Below the pieces are notes generated by a model, which saw nothing but the letters and a program-made list of their open reading frames with translations, had not been told where the DNA came from and did not search any database. The translations under genes were made by a program, and so were the position numbers. DNA of 64,000 nucleotides, from positions 1 through 64,000 of the forward strand of contig CAZLOH010000004.1 in assembly GCA_964561105.1 (NCBI GenBank), in the 5' to 3' direction. Origin of the DNA: JADLHS01 sp964561105. Its GTDB lineage: Bacteria > Verrucomicrobiota > Verrucomicrobiia > Limisphaerales > JADLHS01. Of the stretch, positions 16,052 through 24,978 are shown piece by piece (positions within the stretch are counted from its first letter, which is position 1; each line of letters begins with the position of its first letter).

Positions 16052-16104
16052 GATGGTGTTGGGTTGGTCTCTGGCTGCGGAATCCGCGTTGGGTGTGGGA
16101 GAAG

Positions 16105-18576
16105 TCACGGGCAACTGCCGCCGTTCCAACTGTTCGCGAACCGGACAAAGTCGCCGAAGTCCACCTTGCCGTCGCCATTCAAGTCCGCCGACTGACCGAG
16201 CGCCTTCTGCCATTGACCGGTGAGGACTTTCAAATCGCTCCAGCCCACGCAACCGTCCCAGTTGAAATCGCCCGGGGCATACACCCGTTCGCGCAAGGAC
16301 ACGTTGGCGAGATAAACATCCTGCGGCAGCGCGCCCACGTTGAACACGACCCGCGCGCTGTTGTCCGTGGGCTGCGTCATGGTGAAGTGAAAGCTGAAAT
16401 GATTGGTGGCGGGCGTGATGCCCAGGGGCTGGAGGCCGCTGTAATTGATCCCGTTCAGTAGGTTTTGCTCCACCTTGGCCTCGATGGTGCGGGGCGCGGC
16501 GGACCAGGCGTCGAACTCGAAGGTGTATTCCTTGCCCTGGGTCAATTTCATCCCCGCTTGCCGGAGTCGCAGGTCGGTGATGTAGATGCCGCCATTGCCG
16601 ATGAGGAAATGACTCAGCCCGCCCGTGGTCAGCCACTGCGCTTGCGCCGGCAGCGTCACCTGCCAGATCCACGGGGACGTGCCTTGGGAGAAATCGCCGT
16701 TCAGCACCATGTTTTGTCCGGGCAACGTCAGATTGACGACGAGGTTTTCTTCGTTGGAAAACTTGCTCTCCACACCCTGGCGACTGACCGCAGTGACGCG
16801 GAAATAATTGGTCACGCCATTCACCGCGTTGGTGAGATGCGCGAGCGTGGTGGTGGCGGTGGCGAGCAGTTGTGTCGGCGCCGGCGAAATGCCGCCGTAG
16901 ATGCGATAGCTCGCCACGTTGGTGTCGCCGAATTTGTTGAACAGGAGCGTGACGTTGTCGGCCTGGGGTTCGACGATCAGATACGGGGCCGCCGCGGCAC
17001 CGGTCCACGGAAAACGAAACGTTCGATACGAATCCGAGTTGGGCGAGATGCTCAACTGGAAATGTTTGACTCCGTTGGTGTCCACCTCAATCGCCTTGGG
17101 GTACGCGGGACGCACGAAGTTGATGAGCGTATTGCCGGAGGGCAAACGCTGGGCATTGCCGAGCCAGTAGGCGTACTTGTCCGGGGTGTCGCGAAACTCC
17201 CAGGCCACGGTCGCCGTCATGTTCGTCAAGTCCAGCACATACTCGACGGCGCGGGAGACCTGCGGTTTGTGCGTCACGCCATTGTCAAAGACCATGTAGT
17301 GACCGTTCCCCAGCCCGCTGATGTCGTGTTGGTAGCTCGTGCCGTTGAATTCATCGTTCACGAACGTGAACTGATTGTGCGCGCCACTGAGCCGCCACAT
17401 GATGTCGCCGGTGTCCCGGTTGATCTTGGTGACCTCGCTGAGATGCCGCGAGGAAACCAGGATATTTCCGTCGTCATCGTAATCGAGGGCGTTCATGTGC
17501 GAGAAGTCGGTGTTGCCGCCTTCATCCCGGATGTCGAAATAGTCCCACGCCCGCCACTGAAAAATGAGTTCGCCGGCGGCGGTGAATTCCTGGATGCAAT
17601 CCTCCCGCACGATCGCCCGCGTGGGCGCCCCGGTAATGTAGGCGCTCAGGTTCACCAGGTTCGTGCGGTAGCCGAGCATCAGATAATCCCCGCTCGGCCG
17701 GACCTCGAAGTCGTGGCCTTCCGTCGAGAACCCGTTGACGGTGAGAAAGGTGTTCAGGTGGTTGAAATTCTGGTCGTAAGATTCAAAACCGAGCCCGTCG
17801 CCGACGCACCAGGTGATGGTCCCGTTCTTCTGGATTTTGAAATCACCCAACCGCCCGCGTTGATACCAGATGGGCAGCCCATTGTTATCCAGCATCATCG
17901 TGTACTTTGACGGGTTGCTGACGCCCGTCTCCAAGAAAATGTAGCCAGGCGAAGGATTGTCGTTCACGGAAATCGTCACGGTCGGAAAGTCTTTGGGCAA
18001 GGACACACCGTTCGGGCTGATCACCGCCGCCGCAAAAGATCCCGATCCCGCGCCTCCGGGAGTCGGTCCGGCCTGCTGGGCGGGTGGCAAATAAGCTGCC
18101 TCTGGAATGACCTCCGGTGGCTCGGGCGCGGAGGGAGCGCCGGCCACCTCCGGGAGTTGATCAGGAAATGGAGCGGTGACCATGAACTGATACGTAAACG
18201 CCTCCAATGTTCCCGAGGCCACGACCGGGTTCACCTGCGGCTGCAACGTCACCGTCACGAGTTCGTTCGCGGCGAAATCGGCTGACATCTCGAAGATCAC
18301 CGTCCGTTCGTCCGTGGCAATGTGCGTCACTCCGGGGTGATCGCCACTGACCGCCCCCGTGACGGTAATGAAACCCGCCAGGTTCGTGACGGCAACGGGC
18401 GGGACATTTTCAAACCGCACCAACACAAATCGGGTTTGCTGTGAGCAATACGGTGCCAGCGGCAATGGCGACAAATACCGGTATCCCGCCGTTCGGTACT
18501 CGCTCTGGGCGCGACTGATCGCACCACCGAGGATCAGCACCGTCAACATCAGGCAAGATTTCCAGAATCGGTTCAT
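16105..18576 (-). CDS. secreted arylsulfotransferase-like protein with C-terminal dockerin-like domain
   Basis: The 823 residues start with a signal peptide (MNRFWKSCLMLTVLILGGAI). An Ig-like segment (about 45-140) and a Pro-rich linker follow. The Arylsulfotran_2-type propeller has EGHDFEVRPSGDYLMLG, SHMNALDYDDDGNILVSSRH, QHDISGLGNGHYMVFDN and AQRLPSGNTLINF. After it come a fibronectin-like segment and a carbohydrate-binding-like jelly-roll (VLNGDFSQGTSPWIW). The last 60 residues contain two EF-hand-like repeats, DFNWDGCVGWSDLKVL and DLNGDGKVDFGDFVRF, the pattern of a type I dockerin. It lies 53 bp upstream of its paralogue in the same orientation. No cohesin is visible in the window. Confidence 0.78.
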   Translation of the reverse strand: MNRFWKSCLMLTVLILGGAISRAQSEYRTAGYRYLSPLPLAPYCSQQTRFVLVRFENVPPVAVTNLAGFITVTGAVSGDHPGVTHIATDERTVIFEMSADFAANELVTVTLQPQVNPVVASGTLEAFTYQFMVTAPFPDQLPEVAGAPSAPEPPEVIPEAAYLPPAQQAGPTPGGAGSGSFAAAVISPNGVSLPKDFPTVTISVNDNPSPGYIFLETGVSNPSKYTMMLDNNGLPIWYQRGRLGDFKIQKNGTITWCVGDGLGFESYDQNFNHLNTFLTVNGFSTEGHDFEVRPSGDYLMLGYRTNLVNLSAYITGAPTRAIVREDCIQEFTAAGELIFQWRAWDYFDIRDEGGNTDFSHMNALDYDDDGNILVSSRHLSEVTKINRDTGDIMWRLSGAHNQFTFVNDEFNGTSYQHDISGLGNGHYMVFDNGVTHKPQVSRAVEYVLDLTNMTATVAWEFRDTPDKYAYWLGNAQRLPSGNTLINFVRPAYPKAIEVDTNGVKHFQLSISPNSDSYRTFRFPWTGAAAAPYLIVEPQADNVTLLFNKFGDTNVASYRIYGGISPAPTQLLATATTTLAHLTNAVNGVTNYFRVTAVSRQGVESKFSNEENLVVNLTLPGQNMVLNGDFSQGTSPWIWQVTLPAQAQWLTTGGLSHFLIGNGGIYITDLRLRQAGMKLTQGKEYTFEFDAWSAAPRTIEAKVEQNLLNGINYSGLQPLGITPATNHFSFHFTMTQPTDNSARVVFNVGALPQDVYLANVSLRERVYAPGDFNWDGCVGWSDLKVLTGQWQKALGQSADLNGDGKVDFGDFVRFANSWNGGSCP

Positions 18577-18587
18577 ATCGGAAAAAC

Positions 18588-19439
18588 CTAGAAACCGCGC
18601 ACCCGATAAAACCGTTTCGCGTCCGGGGTCACCGGCTCGGCGTGTTGGCCACTGACCTCGCCCGTGCCGGTCCAGGGACCGGTGATCGCCGGGGCGGTTT
18701 CCAATTCGCCACCGGCAAAGCTAACGCTCAACAAACCATTGGTCAGCGAGAGACCGGTGATTTCGGGCGGCTGAACCTCCGCGGATCCGAAAATCGGTTT
18801 GAGCAACAAGTCCGGATCAGTAGCCATGACCCCGCCGCGACTGGCATTAGCCGTTACCGACACTGTCGCGTGTTGACTGATACGCAAGGCGCACAACGTC
18901 CCCGCCGCCGGTGGATATTCGGACGGTTCATCGTTGTCCCACAGCCCACCGAACTCCAAGGTGACTCCGCTGGAATTCAGGCCAGGCAAGGTGTCGCCGG
19001 GGTTGTCCGCCACCACCGCCAAAGGAGTATAAACGTCGAGATTCCAGTCGGGGCTTGTTCCGGGACCGACGGCTAAACAGTCCCGAAAAGCGGCGGGAAA
19101 AATACCGTAACCCTGGCTGGCCGTCGTGCTGGGACCGCGAAAGAAGTCGGTGATGCCAACGATGCGTCCCTGATCCACCGTCACATTCAAGGCGAAAGCG
19201 CGCACCACTTCGCCGGCGGTACATTCATACTTGAGCCAGGCCACCGAGTTGCTGGACTGCACAAACACCCGCACCTCGGCCGGCGCGGAGGTGATAAGGA
19301 GGGCCAGGCCCAAGATCGCGAATGGCCACTTCCGACGATGCCTTCCGTCAAATCCATCATTGCAACGACGGCACCGCTTGTCCTGCGCGGCGAAAGCTTC
19401 TTCGCGCCGCGATACGTCAGTAAGTTGCACCGGGTACAT
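18588..19439 (-). CDS. secreted protein of unknown function
   Basis: A 283-residue protein with a long basic N-terminus and a hydrophobic export segment (WPFAILGLALLITSAPA). The rest is beta-rich and ends in the FYRVRGF type of terminus seen on many verrucomicrobial exported proteins. The segment PSEYPPAAGTLCALRISQHATV resembles short Ca-binding or sheet-forming surface proteins, but I recognise no family. The start at 19439 gives an unusually long n-region, so the true start could be nearer the hydrophobic segment. It ends 11 bp before the dockerin-bearing gene and is probably the first gene of that three-gene unit. Confidence 0.6.
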   Translation of the reverse strand: MYPVQLTDVSRREEAFAAQDKRCRRCNDGFDGRHRRKWPFAILGLALLITSAPAEVRVFVQSSNSVAWLKYECTAGEVVRAFALNVTVDQGRIVGITDFFRGPSTTASQGYGIFPAAFRDCLAVGPGTSPDWNLDVYTPLAVVADNPGDTLPGLNSSGVTLEFGGLWDNDEPSEYPPAAGTLCALRISQHATVSVTANASRGGVMATDPDLLLKPIFGSAEVQPPEITGLSLTNGLLSVSFAGGELETAPAITGPWTGTGEVSGQHAEPVTPDAKRFYRVRGF

Positions 19440-19638
19440 CTTGGTCCGCCGCCACTTGATCCCAAAACTCGTGGAAGCTGGTGAGATAGTAGGACATTGG
19501 GCGGCACCGCGCCACGGATTTTTTGTGGCGATCCGGAACATTCGCGACCGCGGCGCGCGACTCAGTTGATTGCAGCCGGGCGGACACGCGCCGCGCGATC
19601 AGTATGACGCGCTCTGGCGTTCGCAGTTGCTGCCCACC

Positions 19639-19806
19639 GGTGGAGCGAGCGTCCGCGCGAGCCGCGAGCAATTTCATTCTGGTGGGGCGAGCGCCCCCGC
19701 GAGCTACATCTGGGAGCGCCGTCGTCTCGACGTCAAGTTGCCTGGCCGTTTTCGCCGAGCCGGCGGGACGCCGGCGCTCCCAGTGGGGCGAGCGTCCCCG
19801 CGAGCC
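19639..19806. repeat. repeat cluster: three family D copies around one family C inverted repeat
   Basis: Three variants of GGGGCGAGCGTCCCCGCGAG sit at about 19639, 19681 and 19783. They flank an inverted repeat at 19711-19782 (arms TGGGAGCGCCGTCGTCTCGA and its GC-rich partner ending in GGCGCTCCCA). The same D motif recurs at 9793, 11093, 19990 and 32799. The whole spacer 19440-20630 is repeats plus unassigned sequence; I see no credible gene in it. Confidence 0.75.
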
Positions 19807-19811
19807 GATCC

Positions 19812-19985
19812 TCTGTTAAATCCGAAATCCGAATCCCCGAAACCCGAAAGAAGTCCGAACTCCGAACTCCGAAACAATTCACACGAACCAGAGAACAAGC
19901 GGACGATGTCTCGGCAGCGGTGTCATTCGGCCATCGGATTTCGGATTTCTTTCGGCCCTCGGATTTCGGTCTTCGGAATTCGCCC
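19812..19985. repeat. degenerate TCCGAA / TTCGGA microrepeat arrays
   Basis: Two arrays made of short words such as CCGAAATCCGAA, GAACTCCGAACTCCGAA and, in the opposite sense, TCGGATTTCGGATTTC. Similar arrays lie at 10618-10640, 10845-10885 and 10930-10985. They are confined to spacers and always lie next to family C or D repeats. Confidence 0.6.
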
Positions 19986-20085
19986 CTCGGTGGGCGAGCG
20001 TCCCCGCGAGCCGGAACAGTTGCGCCATCAGAATCAGGGGGCAGAATGATGCGGCTCGAAGTGGTTGCAAAATTTCCTTCTCTCG

Positions 20086-20156
20086 GTAGCCTCCGACGTG
20101 AGGCGGAGGAATCCGCGAAGGTACAAAACCTTCCGCCTCGTTACCTCGGCGGCTAC
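20086..20156. repeat. REPIN, best preserved intergenic copy
   Basis: The left REP is GTAG followed by CCTCCG / CGGAGG around ACGTGAGG. The right REP, on the other strand, is GTAG followed by CCGCC / GGCGG around GAGGTAACGA. The two are inverted across a spacer of about 25 bp, and both GTAG feet are intact. This copy best defines the family found in frame in ispG. Confidence 0.85.
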
Positions 20157-20630
20157 TGCGGGAAGGTTCATGGGAGGGCGAGCACTCCACCATCCGACGA
20201 AAATCACACGCGTCCCCCTACCCAGTGAAAATGTTGAAGCACCCTTTGATGGGACTGCCTCCTTGAGTTCGACGGCGACCAGTCGCCTCCGCAAAGCAAA
20301 GGACAAGCCCCTGCACTCCAACAGCCGCATCACCGATGCACAATGGCGTTTTCAGACTTCGCGGAGTAAAACAGAAACGCGACGAACGCATCAAGGAGAT
20401 CGGCCTATCCGCAAGCGGATTCTGCTCAGTGAGCAATCCCAGCCCCGGCACGATGATCTCAACGCCGGAATTTGGATGCGAGCTGTTCGTCGCGCATCGT
20501 CATTATGCTCCGAAGCCAGAACGCGACAACCGAAAGTTGTTCACCGCTATTCACAACGCCGAGGTGGTGCCACGAACCCAGTCCCGCACAATCACCCGCG
20601 ACCGCGAAAATTCCGGCGAACCGGCCAGGC

Positions 20631-21161
20631 TCAGAATTGATCCTCCTTCTCCTTGAACAACACGTTAAAGGTCGTCAACGACCCGTAACTCCGCGTGAGG
20701 TATTGTTGCATCTCCACCTTCTCGCCATCCGTCAGCTTCGGATGCGCGTTGATCTTCTGCTCCAGGACCCGGAGGTTGTTCCGGATCATCACCACTTTAT
20801 GGAAGAATGTTTCCAGCGGCACTTCCTTGGTCTGCAACGTCGGATCCGCCGGATGCAACACCGCCTTGCCGCCATGCCAGCGCGCACCCAATTGCGCGAT
20901 CTCGGCGTCCGGTCGCGCCAGGCCGAGCTGGCGCAGGGTTGCCTCGAGCGTTTCCCCAATCAACTGTTTCAGCGGCAGGCTCAAACCGGTGATGGTCGCC
21001 TGCGCTTCGGCTGGTTCGAGACCGGCCGCGTCCGGGGCAATGGCTCGTTTGCCCTCGGTGAACAAGATGTCGGCGGTGGATTCCGAAATCGCTTTCACCG
21101 TGCCCAGACCGTATTGCGGGTGGCGCACGGTCATCCCGATGTGCATGGCTTCAATTTTCAT
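20631..21161 (-). CDS. small protein with an N-terminal Tudor/CarD-like domain
   Basis: The 176 residues start with IGMTVRHPQYGLGTVKAISESTADILFTEGKRAI. This matches the small beta-barrel (Tudor/KOW-like) seen at the C-terminus of PcrA/UvrD helicases and related to CarD-type RNA-polymerase-binding domains. The rest is mostly helical: a GARWHGGKAVLHPADPT segment, then LETFFHKVVMIRNNLRVLEQKIN. I recognise the barrel pattern but not a named family. It stands alone, 160 bp from a REPIN. A role in contacting RNA polymerase or a helicase is inference. Confidence 0.65.
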   Translation of the reverse strand: MKIEAMHIGMTVRHPQYGLGTVKAISESTADILFTEGKRAIAPDAAGLEPAEAQATITGLSLPLKQLIGETLEATLRQLGLARPDAEIAQLGARWHGGKAVLHPADPTLQTKEVPLETFFHKVVMIRNNLRVLEQKINAHPKLTDGEKVEMQQYLTRSYGSLTTFNVLFKEKEDQF

Positions 21162-21285
21162 GGGCCGAGTTTAACCACGAGTGACCGGGCAGGAACAGGT
21201 TTTCCGCCTGACCCGGAGAACGGACGGATTCCTGATGCGTGCGGAATCCAGTGAGGAGCGTGGGGCTCAGAGTCGGTTTGCGAAG

Positions 21286-21361
21286 GTAGCTCCGAGGTAA
21301 CGAGGCGGAGGCCACCAGCGCGAATTGTCGAACGAATCCGCCGCCTCACGTCGTCGGCTCC
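21286..21361. repeat. REPIN, opposite orientation
   Basis: It begins GTAGCTCCGAGGTAACGAGG and ends with the complement of an ACGTGAGG hairpin, the reverse of the 20086 copy. One foot is GGAG rather than GTAG, so this copy is partly decayed. The spacer 21162-21593 otherwise holds nothing I can name. Confidence 0.8.
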
Positions 21362-21593
21362 CACGCGAAGCCGGGTTTCCATGCCGGCGCTTCAGCCGCT
21401 ACAACTGCGCCGGTTCAGATCGCCGGAAAATCCGCTACCCGCCTGCATTTTTGGCGATGAAACGCCGGGAACGTCGCGCCCCGCCGAACTGATGACAGTC
21501 TCGTTCAATCGTGCCAAGAACAGTAGCGGCGTCGGCCAGTCCGGTCATTAAACCGTGTTGTGCTCGCCTTGCAAACCCGCTAAAACTTCCCGC

Positions 21594-22853
21594 ATGAAAT
21601 TCACCGCATTGCTTCGGACTCTCCTGCTCGTCGTCCTCCTCGCCCTGCCCGCCGGGGCGGAAAACTTCGCACTCAAGGATGGCGACCGCGTCGTATTCTA
21701 CGGCGACAGCATCACCGACCAACGCCTCTACACCACCTTCGCCGAGACCTACATCGTCACGCGCTTCCCCAAGCTGGACATCAGTTTCGTCCATTCCGGC
21801 TGGGGCGGCGACCGCGTGACGGGCGGTGGCGGCGGGCCGATTGATTTGCGCTTGCGCCGCGATGTGTTCGCCTACAAACCCGACGTCATGACCATCATGC
21901 TCGGGATGAACGATGGCTCGTATCGCGCCTTTGATGAAGCGATCTTCGACACCTACGCCAAGGGCTATCAGCATATCATTGATTCGGTAAAGCAAACCCT
22001 GCCCGGCATTCGCATCACGGTGATCGAGCCGTCGCCGTTTGACGATGTCACCCAGCCGCCGCGCTTTGAAGGGGGTTACAACGCCGTGCTGGTGCGCTAC
22101 AGCCAGTTTGTCAAGGAACTGGCGGAGAAGGACAAGCTCGGGCTGGCGGATCTCAACTCCCCCATTGTCGCCGCGTTGGAAAAGGCCAAAGCCACCGACG
22201 CCGAGCTGGCCAAGAAAATCATCCCTGACCGCGTGCATCCCGGCCCGGGCGGCCACCTGCTGATGGCCGAGGCGCTGCTGAAATCCTGGAACGCGCCGGC
22301 GCTGGTCTCTGCCGTGGACATTGACGCCCACGCGGGAAAAGTGGTGAGTGCGCAAGGGGCCGAAGTGACCGGACTGAAGACCGGCGATGAAGTCTCGTGG
22401 ACGCAACTGGACGAAGCGCTGCCGATGCCCGTGGATTTGAAGGACCCCATCGTCGCGCTGGCCGTCGCTTCATCGGATTTCATGCAAGCCATGGATCAAC
22501 AAACACTCAAAGTGACGGGCTTGGGCGCGGCGCATTACACTCTGAAAATTGACGGTGACAACGTGGGCACGTTCACCAGGGAACAACTGGCGGCGGGCAT
22601 CAACCTTGCCACGCTGAACACACCAATGACCAGGCAAGCGGCCGAAGTTCACAAGCTAACCTTGCAGCACAACAACATTCACTTCCAACGCTGGCGGCAG
22701 ATCCAGGTCCCGTTCGCGGACAACCCGTCGCCCAAGGTGCAAGCCGCCGCGAAGGAGTTGGAGATCGCGCTGGATGATGAGGAAGCCGGCGTGGTGAAAC
22801 AACAACGTGCCGCCGCGCAGCCCAAGCCGCATCAGTTCCAACTCACGCCGTGA
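21594..22853 (+). CDS. secreted SGNH/GDSL hydrolase
   Basis: A 419-residue exported esterase or acetyl-hydrolase. The start at 21594 gives a standard signal peptide (MKFTALLRTLLLVVLLALPA). The SGNH blocks are intact: FYGDSITD with the nucleophile Ser, a Gly block at SGWGGDRVTGG, GMNDGSY with the Asn, and IPDRVHPGPGGH with the Asp-His pair. After about residue 240 a second beta-rich domain follows, ending in a Glu/Ala-rich tail. The same SGNH plan, with broken active-site residues, heads the PVC cytochrome protein at 41620. The substrate is unknown; plant polysaccharide acetyl groups are typical for the family. Confidence 0.88.
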   Translation: MKFTALLRTLLLVVLLALPAGAENFALKDGDRVVFYGDSITDQRLYTTFAETYIVTRFPKLDISFVHSGWGGDRVTGGGGGPIDLRLRRDVFAYKPDVMTIMLGMNDGSYRAFDEAIFDTYAKGYQHIIDSVKQTLPGIRITVIEPSPFDDVTQPPRFEGGYNAVLVRYSQFVKELAEKDKLGLADLNSPIVAALEKAKATDAELAKKIIPDRVHPGPGGHLLMAEALLKSWNAPALVSAVDIDAHAGKVVSAQGAEVTGLKTGDEVSWTQLDEALPMPVDLKDPIVALAVASSDFMQAMDQQTLKVTGLGAAHYTLKIDGDNVGTFTREQLAAGINLATLNTPMTRQAAEVHKLTLQHNNIHFQRWRQIQVPFADNPSPKVQAAAKELEIALDDEEAGVVKQQRAAAQPKPHQFQLTP

Positions 22854-23006
22854 ACGTCACCACCTCGGTCGGATAAAACGAAGCCGATTTTTACAAAATG
22901 GAAACTGGCGGGGCGAAAGCCATTTTCCTGGTGATTTTTTCGACCGTGCGCTTGATCCTATTCCCCGCAGCCGGGCCGGCCAAACGTCGAGGATGCCGCC
23001 GTGACT

Positions 23007-24818
23007 TCACGGAATGAGTCTCACGCGATACATCGCTTTGGAATAAGCCAGGGCACTTGAGTCAAATACCGAAATCACGGCACCCGAGCCGGAAATTCCG
23101 TTGGTCAATAACTCCCAAGACCCATTCAGCAGGCCGACGTTGCGCTCGACGGCGTAGCGCTTGCCCGCGACCGACGTAAACGCTATGCGAACTTTAGCAT
23201 CGTCAAGCTGTACCGTTGTAATGCGCATATTGCTGGTGGGATCATGCGGATCCGTCCCGGCAAGAAATTCCTGCAAATTGGAAAGCCCATCAGCGTCCGC
23301 ATCTAAAATGGCATCTCCTCGATCGGTGGGAGAGAAACCATGGGCCAGTTCCCAATTGTCCTCCATGCCATCCTGGTCGGCGTCTAGGTTAATGGCGATG
23401 AGCTCGGAACTGCCCAACAATACTCCGCCGAAGCCACCAGCGATCAAGACACGACCATCGAGGAGTGTTGCGGCACAATGTTCAATTCGAGTGTGAGTCA
23501 TCGGAGGACCGGCGGTGAAGGTGTCAGTAACCGGGTCAAATATTTCGGTGGAGGCCATAAACCCCATTGGATTGCCTCCCCCACTGATCAAAACCCGGCC
23601 ATCGTTCAGCCGGGCCGGACATCCGCCGGTCCGAGTCTCCAAGAGAGGTCCGGCAAGGGAGAACTGCTTGGTTGCTGGATCGAAAAGCTCGGCGCTGCTC
23701 CCACCGAAAACCAGAACCCGCCCATCCTGCAACGCGACGGCCGCAAGCGACAGGTGGTTGGTGACGAGACTGCCAACAGCGACGGAAACACCGGTGATGG
23801 GATCATGGATTTCAGCAGTGTACGGGTCAACCGGCGAACCGCCAGCCAGCAACACTTTCCCGTCGGGCAACAGCGCTGCCACGTGACCGAAGCGAGGGAA
23901 CTTCAATTCACCATTTGAGGTGATGCTGCCATCCGACGGGTTAAAGATTTCAACCATTCGGTTCGTGAGATCTCCACCGGCAAACAGCACTCGTCCATCT
24001 TGAAGCCGGGTGGCGGAGGGATACAAGCGGGCTACAGCGAAATTCCCTGCCGGCAGGAAGACTTCGTTTGTCGGGTCATAAACTTCAAGGACAGTTGTTG
24101 CTCCTTCAAGGCCGGCGCCACCGGCAACCAAGACAGTCCCATTCGTCAACAGAGTTGCCGTGTGGCCGTATCGCGCCACGCTCATCGGACCGGTCAGAGT
24201 GAATGTTTCAAGTTGGGGATGATAGAGTTCCGCAGTGCGGCTCACGCCGGTGTAATCTTGATTAGTGGATCCTCCGGTGATCAAGACGCGCCCATCCACG
24301 AGTGTGGTGGCGAGAGGATTCATTCGACCAAGCACCATGCTTGGTCCGCTGGCTACCGGGACAACATCAGTAAGGTTCCACCCCGTTCGGTTGTCATCAG
24401 GCGAAGGATCAGTCTCATTCGCCGACAGCCAGACTTCATTCGTAATCATCTGCGTGTTCACGGGAACAAGCGTGATCCGCACCACGACATCGAGGCCCAT
24501 GGGCAAGGCCCCCAAAGAACACTCGACGACTCGATTCAAATTGGTCCACGAGCCGTTGGTGGTCGTGACGGAACTCAGAATAGTATTCGGTGGCAAGATG
24601 CTGCTCAGCACGACTCCTGTGGCTGTGTCCGGCCCCCCATTGGTCAAAGAGCAAGTCAGGATCAAGTTACCCCCCACCATCACCGGGTTGGGATCAGCAA
24701 TCATTCTCAACTTCAAATCGGCGGTTGCCGCCCCAACCACCGTTCTGGTCAGAAAAAAAACGAGAAGCAAAAGCAGCCCAAGCCTCCCTCCGGCAACGCC
24801 GCATCGTTCCATTCTCAT
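23007..24818 (-). CDS. exported DUF11/kelch-type repeat protein
   Basis: About 603 residues. A signal segment (LGLLLLLVFFLTRTVVGAA) is followed by one DUF11-like Ig domain (DPNPVMVGGNLILTCSLTNGG). About seven kelch-like propeller repeats come next, each with an H..LL.DGRVLI.GG pattern (for example GHTATLLTNGTVLVAGG). Then there is a Ca-binding thrombospondin type 3-like segment (DADQDGMEDNWELAHGF and DADADGLSNLQEF) and a beta-rich C-terminal domain ending YRVRLIP. It probably acts at the cell surface; no catalytic residues are evident. The start is at 24818, with 24812 an alternative. Confidence 0.8.
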   Translation of the reverse strand: MRMERCGVAGGRLGLLLLLVFFLTRTVVGAATADLKLRMIADPNPVMVGGNLILTCSLTNGGPDTATGVVLSSILPPNTILSSVTTTNGSWTNLNRVVECSLGALPMGLDVVVRITLVPVNTQMITNEVWLSANETDPSPDDNRTGWNLTDVVPVASGPSMVLGRMNPLATTLVDGRVLITGGSTNQDYTGVSRTAELYHPQLETFTLTGPMSVARYGHTATLLTNGTVLVAGGAGLEGATTVLEVYDPTNEVFLPAGNFAVARLYPSATRLQDGRVLFAGGDLTNRMVEIFNPSDGSITSNGELKFPRFGHVAALLPDGKVLLAGGSPVDPYTAEIHDPITGVSVAVGSLVTNHLSLAAVALQDGRVLVFGGSSAELFDPATKQFSLAGPLLETRTGGCPARLNDGRVLISGGGNPMGFMASTEIFDPVTDTFTAGPPMTHTRIEHCAATLLDGRVLIAGGFGGVLLGSSELIAINLDADQDGMEDNWELAHGFSPTDRGDAILDADADGLSNLQEFLAGTDPHDPTSNMRITTVQLDDAKVRIAFTSVAGKRYAVERNVGLLNGSWELLTNGISGSGAVISVFDSSALAYSKAMYRVRLIP

Positions 24819-24978
24819 TGACAGAAGGTTTAACTCAGGCCGACGTGTTGACAACTCCAAAACGTGCTACAGCCGGCTGCGCAATTTTACGGACGATGGA
24901 CAAGGCGCGAGGGCGTAATCCGAAGCCACAGCGCGCATGAGTTCCTCCGCGCGGTCTCTTCCGAAAGTTTACGCGCGA

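Noticed and set aside
16052..17008. Extended N-terminus of the first arylsulfotransferase-like gene (1121 residues)
   Set aside because: The extension is the neighbouring gene read in another frame; a clear signal peptide starts at 16051.
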